Source: Bombilactobacillus apium (GTDB lineage: Bacteria; Bacillota; Bacilli; Lactobacillales; Lactobacillaceae). Taken from it: a stretch of DNA of 64,000 nt. Positions 19,744 through 29,539 of this stretch are shown piece by piece; position 1 is the stretch's first letter, and each line of letters begins with the position of its first letter. The notes below the pieces were generated by a model that was not told the origin of the DNA, did no database searches, and saw nothing but the letters and a program-made list of their open reading frames with translations. The stretch is from the NCBI RefSeq assembly GCF_013385145.1, contig NZ_JABZEC010000002.1, positions 186,001 through 250,000 on the forward strand, in the 5' to 3' direction. Position numbers and translations under genes: made by a program.

Positions 19744-21051
19744 TTGAATGAAATAACTAGTGTAGACAATGTCTATAAAGATATTTTAAATACATCTTTG
19801 AAAAAAAGTCACTACTTTGATTTTAAGGATTCAAATACTAAGAACTTATCTCATGGATATCATAGTTATCCCGCAACTATGATTCCGCAATTACCAAAAT
19901 TGTTTATTGAAACTGTTAGTAAATATCAAAATATAAATACAATCTTTGATCCCTTCATGGGGTCAGGAACAACGCTGGTTGAATCAGAAGCTCATAATAT
20001 CGATAGTACTGGTGTAGACCTAAATCCCCTATCTGTTTTAATGACTAAAGTAAAAACAACTTATATAAATGAGGGAAAACTCGAAAAGTACTACAAAAAT
20101 CTTCAAAGTGAAATTGAAGAAAAGTATTTAGAAATGAACATGGGAAATCTTAGTATTACAATTCCAACTTTCAAAAATATAGATTTTTGGTTTAAAGAAA
20201 GTGTAATAATTAGGCTTCAAATAATTAAAAATTCCATTTATAACATAGACGACGATAAAATAAGAGATTTCTTTTGGGTATCTTTTAGTGAAACAGTCAG
20301 ATTTAGCTCTAATTCTCGTAATAGCGAGTTTAAACTATACCGGATGTCTGAAAAATCTTTAGATAAGTGGAATCCTGATGTAATAAGTAAATTCTATTAT
20401 TTTTCTGATAGAAATATTTCTCATAACAAGGAATTAAAACAATTTAAAGCAAGAGCCGTACCCATTTTAGGTAGTTCAATGAATCTATATATGTTAAAGA
20501 ATAATTCAATGGACTTATTAATAACTTCTCCACCTTATGGCGATTCAAGAACGACCGTTGCTTACGGACAATTTTCCAGATTATCACTTCAATGGCTAGA
20601 TTTGAAAGACTATGATAACAATAATATTTCTAAAATCGATTCAAATCTATTAGGGGGTAAAACTTCTAAATCGTATAGTGTACCATTATTTAAATCTAGT
20701 GCTCTAAATAATGTATTAAAAGAAATTAACGCTATTGATAACAAGAGATGTAAAGAAGTATCACAATTTTATTCTGACTTACAAATAACCTTAAAAGAAA
20801 TTAGTCGTGTAATGAAGCCCAACACATATCAATTCTGGGTAACTGCCAATAGAACCGTGAAGGAAATTAAAATTCCAACCGATATCATTATTAGCGAATT
20901 ATTTGATACCATAGGCATAAAACAGGTTGGAAGTTTTGAACGGAATATTCCAAATAAAAGAATGCCATCTAAAAATAGTCCAACTAATAAAACGGGTAAA
21001 ACCGTATCAACAATGAAAAAGGAAAATATTGTAATTTATAAAAAGCTATAA
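19744..21051 (+). CDS. DNA methyltransferase of the MvaI/BcnI-type system
   Basis: 435 aa. S-adenosylmethionine motif FDPFMGSGTTLVES near residue 65 and catalytic motif LLITSPPYGDS near 260 (SPPY type, amino-methyltransferase forming N4-methylcytosine or N6-methyladenine). Motif I precedes motif IV. N4-cytosine methylation is likely given the partner nuclease. Start is TTG at 19744 with AAAGGA ~10 nt upstream. The gene is divergent from the HTH and restriction genes. Confidence 0.85.
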   Translation: MNEITSVDNVYKDILNTSLKKSHYFDFKDSNTKNLSHGYHSYPATMIPQLPKLFIETVSKYQNINTIFDPFMGSGTTLVESEAHNIDSTGVDLNPLSVLMTKVKTTYINEGKLEKYYKNLQSEIEEKYLEMNMGNLSITIPTFKNIDFWFKESVIIRLQIIKNSIYNIDDDKIRDFFWVSFSETVRFSSNSRNSEFKLYRMSEKSLDKWNPDVISKFYYFSDRNISHNKELKQFKARAVPILGSSMNLYMLKNNSMDLLITSPPYGDSRTTVAYGQFSRLSLQWLDLKDYDNNNISKIDSNLLGGKTSKSYSVPLFKSSALNNVLKEINAIDNKRCKEVSQFYSDLQITLKEISRVMKPNTYQFWVTANRTVKEIKIPTDIIISELFDTIGIKQVGSFERNIPNKRMPSKNSPTNKTGKTVSTMKKENIVIYKKL

Positions 21052-21192
21052 CTATTCATCAGTATAGAACACCCTACCTTCAAAAATTGATCATAAGTAT
21101 CCTATAACTAATCACTTTGATAAAAATAGCATTTCTACCTATGATTTTAAGTCTAAGTCAAAACTGAGGTACTCCACAATAGTTAGACATTA

Positions 21193-21520
21193 TAATACCT
21201 CCCAAAAGTTGGACCTTTTCGGAGTGGAAAAATCCACCCCGTTTTTTGTTGTTTTTTGGTAATTCTACTTTAGACAGTTTTTAATGCCGTTTTTCTGTAT
21301 TGCACTGAACTTTGTCAGTTTATTTTTCCCTTCATCCGCTCGTGATTATAGTAATGGATATAGCTATCAATTGCTTGCTCCAATTCTTCAAAGTTATAAT
21401 ATTCTCGGCCACGATAGATTTCCTGCTTTAACAGACTAAAGAAATTTTCCATATAATGACGTTTACCCCCAGAGTTGTAAACAACTTTGGGGGTAAACGT
21501 CATTTCCAAAAGATTCATCT
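21193..21520 (-). mobile_element. IS3-family (IS150-like) relic: one end and transposase C-terminus
   Basis: An IS end CCCAAAAGTTGGACC (21198-21212) is followed by the C-terminal piece of an OrfB transposase on the minus strand (MENFFSLLKQEIYRGREYYN, then YIHYYNHERMKGKI, the DDE-domain tail). Upstream of MENFF the normal sequence (RKGNCYDNA) is replaced by KVVYNSGGKRHY, so the element is rearranged. About 70 residues survive; it is not active. Confidence 0.75.
21456..21503. repeat. 22-bp inverted repeat inside the IS3 relic
   Basis: ATGACGTTTACCCCCAGAGTTG and its complement (one mismatch, G-U pairable) are separated by TAAA. It sits exactly where the transposase reading turns into foreign sequence, as expected for a fold-back or inverted duplication. 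Confidence 0.7.
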
Positions 21521-21552
21521 CTAGTCATTAATACTATTTGACTTAGACTCCT

Positions 21553-24273
21553 TTATTTCATCATTTGTAACGAAGAAAGTTGAGACAACAAGTGCGCATC
21601 TTTTGCAAAATTTTTGACCGCAAGTCGTTCGAGCACAGACTGTTCTGTTTCAGGGCTCCAGTAAATCTTTAATTTTTTCTTGGCACGGGTAATGGCCGTA
21701 TAGAGGATATTTTGTGTGATTCTCTCCTCTGTCTCATTTGTAATTACAATTTTCACTGAATCGTATTCCAAGCCTTGTGCTTTATGAATAGAAACTGCAT
21801 ATGCGATTTGAAATGGAATAATGGTAGAATCGTTATCTTGATCATCCTCATCGGTGCTCCGATATTTATTCACAACAAATGAAATAATAGACTTCCTCGA
21901 CTCGGATTCTCCAACAAGTTCAAAATCATATCCACTGGCGTCAAACTCATTCAATGACTCTTCGAGTTCTATTTGGAACCAGATTTGTTGCTGATATGGC
22001 TGGATACCAACAATTCTTCCCTTTGAGTTATTGTGAATCAACGGGGAAAAAACGTTCGATTCATTAAATAAAATCGGATCGCCTACTTTATAAGTATTTA
22101 TTCCCCAGACTATACTCTTAGTGGGATTACTGTTTTGCAGAAATCGGTTGATATTGTTGATTCCGTAAAGTCCATCGTAATTCAGACACAGAATAATCCC
22201 ATCGTCTTCGCTATGCTCAAAGATGGATTTGTCCAATCTCGAGACATACCCATTTTTTACTAATGGTTCTAGAATTGCATCATCAATTTTGCGGACTCGA
22301 TCCCAAACGGTCAGCAAATTCTGGTCAGTTGTACGATATGGATGAGTCAATTCAAATATCGACGTTTTGGGTACAAATTCTTTTGCAATACTAAACCAGT
22401 TTCCGAAATAGACTGACTCAATCTGATAAATATCGCCAACTAGTACGAGAAGTTTAAAGTTGGCTTTCTCTAGGACTTTTCGCATATCTTCATTGCTGAC
22501 AGTACTACACTCGTCAATAAAGAGGATATCGCAATCCGTACAGGTGTTCCTCTTCGAAAGAAACTTTGCAATCGTATGGTACTCACTATTTCCAGCAGTG
22601 ACCTTCCTGCGAATATTATCTACAGCTGGATGGGTGTTAGCTAGGTATATCTTCGCCTTGTTAGCCCAGAAATTAGATATATGTCTGATTAACGTAGATT
22701 TACCGGTACCAGCAGAGCCATAAATGAGTGCAACTTGAGAGTTAGCAAACATCTGTAGGAGGGCCTCTTTCTTACTATTGTCATCAATTGTATATGCTTC
22801 TCTTGATATCCATGAATCAACAGAGGCCGTATATTGAGAAACACCTGACGAAGCTAACCTTTGTAATGTTTTGATTATTTCTGTACTATCTTCGACGTAA
22901 GTTTTGATATAAAGATAGTCTTTGTATTCTTCGATTCTGCGTCCATAATGTTTATAGTACAGAGAAGAATTATATTTTCCTATTAAATCATCAATATCTT
23001 TAAAGCTATCGACTTCAGTTTTAGGTGTAAATAGATGACCCTCTATCTCAGTGTTGTTCTTGATGTATCTAGCAAACAGTTCATGATCGTGACCAGAGGC
23101 GGGTATAGATTCAAACAAATCATATATTTTCGGATTATGTTGTCGGAGAGAAGTGCAATAAGGCATCTTATCAAATGGAATACAGCCATAATTCAAGTAC
23201 AGGTTGGACAAATATTCACATCGTTTGGTCGAATACTGCCGCTTGATAACACGGTTATTCATTTTATGGAGTAAATATCTTAGCACATTTGCTCCTGGCT
23301 TATTACCGATAATTATATTCCGACACTGATCAAGTATTTCATAAATCTTAGCCGATTGAACGCCCGCTGTAATCCGCCCTTTTATAGAATTATAGTAAGT
23401 TTGGTCACTGCTCACCAGTTCGGTTAAGGACATCTCGACACTTGAAAGGTACCTCATCAACTCTCTATATTCTTTGGAGTTAGTACTATGCTTCACTCTT
23501 GGTCCAAAAATTTCAGATAAATTATCCCACTCACACGGTCGAATGGATACCTCATATCCATCGATTACAAGAATTGACATATCCTTATCTAAGATACGAA
23601 TTGTGTCACTGTGTAATGAGAATTTCACAGCATAGTTATCGACAATTTCTTGCTTCGTAAACGCAATCACCCTATCAAACTTACTTACATTGGAATTAGC
23701 GGCAGTAAACGTGATTTCGTAATAGATTTTTTGATCAATGAAAAAAGGTTTGACTTTCTGCACATAATATCGGTCGTTATAAGTAACTGGATGACTATGC
23801 ACACTCGGAGTTTTGATTTTTCTTGCAATTTTCTCATAATAAATTGAAAGTTCAGCGTCTGTATTCATAGGAAATTCATGAATATTTTCCAGTACATCCA
23901 AATTGAAAGTTTGTTTCAAATATTGCTTAATCTTTAGTAGATATTCATAATATTTGAGCATGAGACGCTCTGAGCCATCTTTATCCATAGTATAGTGCGA
24001 TACAGATTTCTGTAGCATCTTGTGGAACTTATAAAGGAATCGCAAATTGCCTCGTCGCTGCATATTTTTCAAGGACTGCACCTTCAAATAATAATTATCA
24101 GGGTCGACGTCTTGGCCGGTGAAACATGCTTTAGTCGCAATATACTCCACAAAATTACGAAGTTGGCTAAGGATATTTTGGCTTAAAAGCCCCCTATCAG
24201 TAAAACTCAGTTGCGAAATATTCTCACAAATTGCGTTATTCGTATCTAAAATAGCTTTATCGACTTTGAGCAT
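21553..24273 (-). CDS. SF1B RecD/UvrD-like helicase with a large unknown N-terminal region, possible defence protein
   Basis: About 906 aa. Residues 1-500 match nothing I recognise. The C-terminal half is an SF1 helicase: Walker A ALIYGSAGTGKSTLIRHI, motif II LFIDECSTVSN, motif III LVLVGDIYQIES, motif V/VI AYAVSIHKAQGLEYDSVKIV and ILYTAITRAKKKLKIYW, as in RecD2-like proteins. A start at 24273 (MLKVDKAILD) is chosen because AAGGAAGGGGAA precedes it. The gene lies beside an R-M system and IS relics, a usual place for phage-defence genes. A role in defence is inferred. Confidence 0.7.
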   Translation of the reverse strand: MLKVDKAILDTNNAICENISQLSFTDRGLLSQNILSQLRNFVEYIATKACFTGQDVDPDNYYLKVQSLKNMQRRGNLRFLYKFHKMLQKSVSHYTMDKDGSERLMLKYYEYLLKIKQYLKQTFNLDVLENIHEFPMNTDAELSIYYEKIARKIKTPSVHSHPVTYNDRYYVQKVKPFFIDQKIYYEITFTAANSNVSKFDRVIAFTKQEIVDNYAVKFSLHSDTIRILDKDMSILVIDGYEVSIRPCEWDNLSEIFGPRVKHSTNSKEYRELMRYLSSVEMSLTELVSSDQTYYNSIKGRITAGVQSAKIYEILDQCRNIIIGNKPGANVLRYLLHKMNNRVIKRQYSTKRCEYLSNLYLNYGCIPFDKMPYCTSLRQHNPKIYDLFESIPASGHDHELFARYIKNNTEIEGHLFTPKTEVDSFKDIDDLIGKYNSSLYYKHYGRRIEEYKDYLYIKTYVEDSTEIIKTLQRLASSGVSQYTASVDSWISREAYTIDDNSKKEALLQMFANSQVALIYGSAGTGKSTLIRHISNFWANKAKIYLANTHPAVDNIRRKVTAGNSEYHTIAKFLSKRNTCTDCDILFIDECSTVSNEDMRKVLEKANFKLLVLVGDIYQIESVYFGNWFSIAKEFVPKTSIFELTHPYRTTDQNLLTVWDRVRKIDDAILEPLVKNGYVSRLDKSIFEHSEDDGIILCLNYDGLYGINNINRFLQNSNPTKSIVWGINTYKVGDPILFNESNVFSPLIHNNSKGRIVGIQPYQQQIWFQIELEESLNEFDASGYDFELVGESESRKSIISFVVNKYRSTDEDDQDNDSTIIPFQIAYAVSIHKAQGLEYDSVKIVITNETEERITQNILYTAITRAKKKLKIYWSPETEQSVLERLAVKNFAKDAHLLSQLSSLQMMK

Positions 24274-24683
24274 ATAAATAGTTCCCCTTCCTTCACCATA
24301 CTGCCTATTTTTCCACAATTATTCTATTAGCATACTCAAATATATCTAAGTCATACTCAACAGAGTCTTTTTCTTACTGGCTTTCATCAGTCTGTAAAAC
24401 ACACAATCACTATTCTTATGAACTACTTTGTCTGGTAATAGCTCAATTCGATTCTGCCTAGCAATCTACTTTTGCAGAACGTACAGCAAATACGGGTTTA
24501 TTCGTCCATACATTTGTTTCCTCGAAACAATCATCCAGTAATTCTCAGCCGAAGCTTTAACAAATTTTAATTTTGTAATTTCTCTCAAGAATTAAATTCA
24601 ATTAACTATATTATCTGTACTATAAGTTGCCTAATTATAGCATAGGAAATTCATTCTGGATGTACCTTTTATCAAACTAAAAA

Positions 24684-24710
24684 GCCAGCCCGGATTTCTC
24701 CGAACTGGCT
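24684..24710. terminator. Intrinsic terminator
   Basis: AGCCAG...CTGGCT with an inner CGG/CCG pair; T5 follows on the minus strand and an AT-rich tail on the plus strand. It separates the helicase gene from the ISL3/EcsC relics. 24320-24660 holds no gene. Confidence 0.6.
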
Positions 24711-24852
24711 CTTATTTTGAGTCTAAACTCTCTAGTATTGATGAATCAAATCAATACTAGTTTTTTTGTTTTTTGGCGCATAAAGAGGACATTCCCTCCC
24801 CATCCGCTATACTTTAAGTGACCAAACTAAAAATCAAAACGAGGTTTCAATA

Positions 24853-25074
24853 ATGTTCCTTAATAATCAGTCTATCTTAACTCTCTTCGAAATTAAAGAC
24901 CCAAATATTTTCATTGATCAAACTACCAAACGAATTCTTTACCGGGATCTCCAATATGGCAAGCGAAGACTATTCTGTAAGATTTATTTCCATGTATCAA
25001 TACGATTTGACTTATACCTCAAAATTCCTGACAACTCAGCCCTCATTCGGCTGGAATTATTGCGGGGAACTTAA
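24853..25074 (+). pseudogene. N-terminal fragment of an ISL3-like transposase
   Basis: 73-codon frame beginning MFLNNQSILTLFEIKDPNIF. ISL3-family transposases start with a similar short segment (I..LL.IKDPNI). After ~40 residues it diverges. The 3' part (CTCAGCCCTCATTCGG) recurs at ~26099, so pieces of one element flank the EcsC pseudogene. Confidence 0.4.
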
Positions 25075-25135
25075 TATATAAACGGGCGAAAACGGGCTAG
25101 ATCGTAATAATCTAATTCGTTTTACTAAATCTCAC

Positions 25136-25920
25136 CTATTCGTTTGAAAAATTTTTGATATCCTCAAGGATGATGTCTTGCGCCTGCTTGATTTGGTCAG
25201 GAGTTGCTGAGAGTGTGGTTTCAAAAGTTTTAATCAAGCGATTACCCATCGGTCGAAAAGTGATCAAAGTCAGACCACCAGAGACAAAGCCACCAATAAC
25301 GGGGAGTGACTTTGAAATCACAGCAGAGGTTGATTTTTTCGTTATGGAGACACCAATATAGCCGGCGATCTTTTTCAATAACGGGTACCACGTTGTGCGA
25401 GTGACCGCAGTGGTCATGAACTTCTTGCTTAATGTATTACTCAGTCCTTTGGAGATAAACATCAACGCAGAATTAGCTGGGGCCACACCCAGCACCACAC
25501 CGAGATAGATCATGACATCACGCTTGCCTTCTTCAGACAAGGTTCCCTCTTCAGTGAAGAGATTTTCTTGACCATAAATATAAGCAACCTTTTGGGCCAT
25601 GCGTAAGGCAAACCCGTAATATTGAACGAGGTCAGCTGTACCAGTTCCGGCAGCAACGGCAATATTTGATCGTAAGCCTGCAGCAAAAGAAACTGCTGAG
25701 GTCTTTTCGTGTCGTGCATGACGACACGGTGGGCAGTCTTAGTCAACTGTTCCAGTGTATAGACGGTTTGTGGGCCATCCCTAAGAATCGACATCAGTTC
25801 AACTTTTGTGGCACGCGGAAATAATTTGGATAGGAAAGTTCGACGATCAACGCGCACGACTGGCAATGCTAGCGCTTTGGAAATTATGTCAGGAAGCATG
25901 GGTTCAGTTTGATCAGACAT
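25136..25920 (-). pseudogene. EcsC family protein, frameshifted
   Basis: The first part, from ATG 25920 (MSDQTEPMLPDIISKALALP), runs in one frame to about 25720 (HRVVMHD). The text then continues in another frame as TSAVSFAAGLRSNIAVAAGT, LVQYYGFALRMAQKVAYIYG and on to the stop at 25136, with glycine-rich hydrophobic segments (ISKSLPVIGGFVSGGLTLIT). Together these match EcsC-domain proteins of ~250 aa. The family has no clear biochemical role. Confidence 0.65.
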
Positions 25921-26089
25921 AGCAAACTCCTTAAGAAGAAAATTAGTAATTAGATATATAATTTCGCATTATTGGGAGCATAGTACAAAACTAAGTTGTT
26001 AGCAAGCATCCCTTCAAGACCACTTAGATTCTTGATCCTAACAACATTGAAGAAGATAGGTTCAGGTTTGACAAACCGATACAAAAAAT

Positions 26090-26163
26090 CCCCGCCAGCT
26101 CAGCCCTCATTCGGCCCAAACTTGGCGGGGATCTTGGCGGGGAACGTAACAATTTCCCCGCCA
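26090..26163. repeat. Four-block GC-rich inverted repeat downstream of guaA
   Basis: CCCCGCCA (26090), TGGCGGGG (26123), TGGCGGGG (26135) and CCCCGCCA (26156) can form alternative hairpins. It lies 70 bp after the guaA stop in a relic-rich gap and may act as a terminator or be an IS end. Confidence 0.5.
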
Positions 26164-26231
26164 ATCGTATCCTTTGTATCTCCCGAAAACGCCGTTAAAT
26201 CAACATTCCGGGTTCAATTAGCATGTACCTT

Positions 26232-27779
26232 CTACTCCCACTCAATCGTTGCTGGTGGCTTGGAAGTAATATCGTAGACAACGCGGTTGACGTGATCCAC
26301 CTCGTTGGTAATTCGCGTGGAAATCTTAGCTAAGATTTTCCATGGAATTTCCGCAAAGTCAGCCGTCATCCCGTCAATTGAGGTGACTGCGCGAATGCCG
26401 ACGGTGTAGTCGTAAGTCCGGCCATCGCCCATCACACCCACGCTACGCATCCCCGGTAAGACGGTAAAGTATTGCCAGATGGTCTCTTCGAGACCAGCGT
26501 TCTTAATTTCTTCACGCAAAATATAGTCACTATCGCGCACAATTTGTAATTTATCTTCGGTGACTGCACCTAAGACCCGAATTCCTAAACCAGGACCAGG
26601 GAAAGGTTGCCGCCAAACGAGATCATGCGGCATTCCCAATTTCTCACCGAGTTCGCGCACTTCATCCTTAAATAGCGTTCGCAAAGGTTCAATCAATTGG
26701 AAGTGCATGTCTTCCGGCAAACCGCCCACATTATGGTGAGACTTAATGGTTTGCGCGGTGCTAGTGCCACTTTCAATTACATCGGTATACAAGGTTCCTT
26801 GGGCCAAGAAGTCGATTCCATCAAGCTTTTGGGCTTCGTCGTTAAAGACTTGAATGAACTCGTTGCCGATAATCTTCCGCTTTTGTTCCGGTTCACTAAT
26901 TCCGGCTAATTTATCTAAGAAGCGTTTTTGAGCGTCTACTTTGACAATGTTCAAGCCGAACTTGCCTTCCAGACTAGCCATCACTTGATCAGCTTCGCCT
27001 TTGCGCAACAAGCCGTGATCAACGAAAATACTGGTTAATTGATCGCCAATTGCCTTGTGCAAGAGGACGCCAACCACAGAGGAGTCCACGCCGCCAGACA
27101 AACCTAAGAGAACCTTCCGGTCGCCGACAGTTTCGCGAATCTGAGCAATTTGGGCGTCAATGAAGTCGCTCATACTCCAGTTAGCTTGCGCTCCACAAAT
27201 TTGGAAAGCAAAGTTTTTCAAAATATCCAAGCCGTAGTCACTATTACGGACCTCAGCATGGAATTGAATTCCGTATAATTTCCGAGCAGCGTCTTCGACA
27301 ACTGCATAGGGGGTATTGGAACTAATTGCTACTGTTTCAAAACTTTCTGGAATCTGGGTCACTCGATCGCCGTGACTCATCCAAACATATTGCTTGGCAG
27401 GTAAGTCTTTGAACAAAAGCGAACTGGTCTTTTCAATTTCAATTCCCGCCCGACCATATTCTGGGGCACCGGCAGCTTCAACCTGACCACCCAAGGTAGC
27501 CATCATCAGCTGCATTCCATAACAGATTCCCAAAATTGGAATCCCGAGTTCCCAAATAGCAGGATCAATTTGCGGAGCATCAGGAGCATAAACACTATTG
27601 GGTCCTCCCGAAAGGATAATTCCTTGGGGCGCCAATTGCTTAATCTGTTCCGCTGTGGTGGTGTTCGGTAATAGCTCGGAGTAAATCCCCAAGTCCCGAA
27701 TTCGCCGGGTAATCAATTGGTTATATTGACTACCGTAATCTAGCACAATGATACTATCAGCTTTCACTTGACCGCTCAA
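26232..27779 (-). CDS. guaA: GMP synthase (glutamine-hydrolysing)
   Basis: About 515 aa, cytoplasmic. Converts XMP to GMP using glutamine and ATP. Class I amidotransferase domain (1-190): catalytic Cys in [10 protein letters not shown], His and Glu in [11 protein letters not shown]-PPase domain: P-loop [13 protein letters not shown] near 225. C-terminal dimerisation domain ends KPPATIEWE as in all bacterial GuaA. TTG at 27779 is preferred since AAGGAG stands 8 nt upstream; the GTG at 27788 overlaps that site. It is transcribed alone; 27800-28036 shows no riboswitch I can recognise. Confidence 0.95.
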   Translation of the reverse strand: MSGQVKADSIIVLDYGSQYNQLITRRIRDLGIYSELLPNTTTAEQIKQLAPQGIILSGGPNSVYAPDAPQIDPAIWELGIPILGICYGMQLMMATLGGQVEAAGAPEYGRAGIEIEKTSSLLFKDLPAKQYVWMSHGDRVTQIPESFETVAISSNTPYAVVEDAARKLYGIQFHAEVRNSDYGLDILKNFAFQICGAQANWSMSDFIDAQIAQIRETVGDRKVLLGLSGGVDSSVVGVLLHKAIGDQLTSIFVDHGLLRKGEADQVMASLEGKFGLNIVKVDAQKRFLDKLAGISEPEQKRKIIGNEFIQVFNDEAQKLDGIDFLAQGTLYTDVIESGTSTAQTIKSHHNVGGLPEDMHFQLIEPLRTLFKDEVRELGEKLGMPHDLVWRQPFPGPGLGIRVLGAVTEDKLQIVRDSDYILREEIKNAGLEETIWQYFTVLPGMRSVGVMGDGRTYDYTVGIRAVTSIDGMTADFAEIPWKILAKISTRITNEVDHVNRVVYDITSKPPATIEWE

Positions 27780-28072
27780 TCTCCACACTCCTTAATTCAA
27801 TTATTACCATTGTACAAAAAAAGTCCGCAGTGTATAGCTTCGACCTTAATTAAACAAATTTATCCGAACTTTTTCATATAGATAACACCAGAATTACTTT
27901 AATTAAGCTTCAACTAACTTGTCCCCCAATAATTAGTGTGCTCCAGAAATTTTCTCTAACAAAACATTTTAGAAATAAAAATCAATTCAGGTAAACAAAA
28001 CTATTGCATTATTTTTTATTAATCTTATCATAAGAATTGTTCCTATTTATTGGAATTGAAAGGATGATTTTT

Positions 28073-29392
28073 ATGTTCTCATTTCTCAAACCGGCTCCGG
28101 AAGCCTCGCAAAAGGTCGCTCCAGAAAAGGTTAACTCTACTTATCATCACCACCAAATTGGGGTTCTAATGTCTATTTGCATCGGCTACGTTGGCTACTA
28201 TGTTATTCGGCTGATCTTCACCACCGAGCAAAATGACATTATGAAAACCTACGGCTTTTCCACCGCCCAAATTGGTTTAGTTCTTTCTTGTTTTGGAATT
28301 GGTTACGGAATTTCCAAGCTTTTCATGGGAGCTTTAAGTGATAAATGTAATCCTAACCGTTACTTAGCCACGGGCCTTTTCATTTCAGCAGTTTTGAATT
28401 TAGGCCTAGGCGCAACCAAAAATCTCTATGTCATGATGCTTTTAATGCTGATCATGTCCATCGCCCAGGGAATGGGAGCTGCGGCCTGCCAACGGATTGT
28501 CCAGCTTTGGTGGGGAAAAAAGACCCGCGGGACCGTCTACTCCATCTGGTCATCCGCCCACAACTTGGGAGCTTTCGCTTGCGTGGCTACCGTCCAACTA
28601 GCTACTTGGCTCTTTAGCAATTCCATTGCCGCGGTTTTCTACACGGCTTCCGTCGTTTCTTTTTTAATTGTAGTTTTCATTCTGGTCGCGGGAAATGATC
28701 GACCAACTTCAGTCGGTCTTCCCAGCATTAGTGACCACACGCAAGAAACTGAGACGCACACCGCTGCCGATGAGGAATTAACCGACCTTAATCTATGGCA
28801 AATTTTCCAAAAATATATTCTAACTAATAAGTTGGTCTGGGCAATCACAATTACTTCTATGTGTCTTTATCTCGTGCGTTATGGCATCATGAGTTGGATT
28901 CCGAGTTACTTAACTCAATTCAAAGGCTTCGACAGTGCTTGGGCTAAGTGGTTAGTCGGGATCTTTGAATTGGCGGCGGTTCCAGGAGTTATCGGCCTGG
29001 GTGCCGTTTCTGATTTATTAAAAGGCCACCGAACTTGGGTTTGCCTCGGCTGCGTTGTGGGCTTATTCATCTGCCTAACCATTTACTTTTTCAGCAGCAG
29101 CAAGCCAATGATTGTCGTCGTCTTGTTCATTATGGGAACTTTAATTTACGCTCCTTTAACCTTGGTTGGTTTAATGGTCAACGAGGCGGTGCCCAAATTT
29201 GCCGTGGGTTCTTCGACCGGGTTCATGGGCTTCTTCCAATATTTAATCGGTGAAACTTTAGCAACTGCTTTAATCGGCATCTTAGTCGCACACTTTGGCT
29301 GGATTGCCAGCAACACCGTTTTATACAGTGCCACCGCGCTAGCCTTCTTGGCTTTAATTTATATTACCCTTCAAGAACGTTCCAAAAATTAA
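28073..29392 (+). CDS. MFS organophosphate:phosphate antiporter family transporter (UhpT/GlpT-like)
   Basis: About 439 aa with 12 hydrophobic segments. Family traits: IGYVGYYVIRLIFTTEQNDI (R in helix 1), KLFMGALSDKCNPNRYLATG and the second Arg region YLVRYGIMSWIPSYLTQF. UhpT/GlpT-type proteins exchange a phosphorylated sugar or glycerol-3-phosphate for inorganic phosphate. Start at 28073 fits GAAAGGATG upstream. Monocistronic, ended by the hairpin at 29409. Confidence 0.82.
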   Translation: MFSFLKPAPEASQKVAPEKVNSTYHHHQIGVLMSICIGYVGYYVIRLIFTTEQNDIMKTYGFSTAQIGLVLSCFGIGYGISKLFMGALSDKCNPNRYLATGLFISAVLNLGLGATKNLYVMMLLMLIMSIAQGMGAAACQRIVQLWWGKKTRGTVYSIWSSAHNLGAFACVATVQLATWLFSNSIAAVFYTASVVSFLIVVFILVAGNDRPTSVGLPSISDHTQETETHTAADEELTDLNLWQIFQKYILTNKLVWAITITSMCLYLVRYGIMSWIPSYLTQFKGFDSAWAKWLVGIFELAAVPGVIGLGAVSDLLKGHRTWVCLGCVVGLFICLTIYFFSSSKPMIVVVLFIMGTLIYAPLTLVGLMVNEAVPKFAVGSSTGFMGFFQYLIGETLATALIGILVAHFGWIASNTVLYSATALAFLALIYITLQERSKN

Positions 29393-29408
29393 GCAGCTGC
29401 CAAAAATC

Positions 29409-29457
29409 AAAAAAGAGCCGAACGAGAGCATTAAAAACTCGCCTTTGGCTCTTTTTT
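29409..29457. terminator. Bidirectional intrinsic terminator
   Basis: AAAAAAGAGCC (29409-29419) pairs with GGCTCTTTTTT (29447-29457). It lies between the convergent MFS and coaA genes. Confidence 0.85.
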
Positions 29458-29539
29458 ATATCAAATAGGAGAAATATAAGTAACTATTGCCGTCCATTGC
29501 CCTCTCCAATTAGAACATCCCTAAAAAATTACTAGGGTC

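Noticed and set aside
27780-28072. Purine riboswitch upstream of guaA
   Set aside because: No conserved purine-aptamer core could be seen in the leader.
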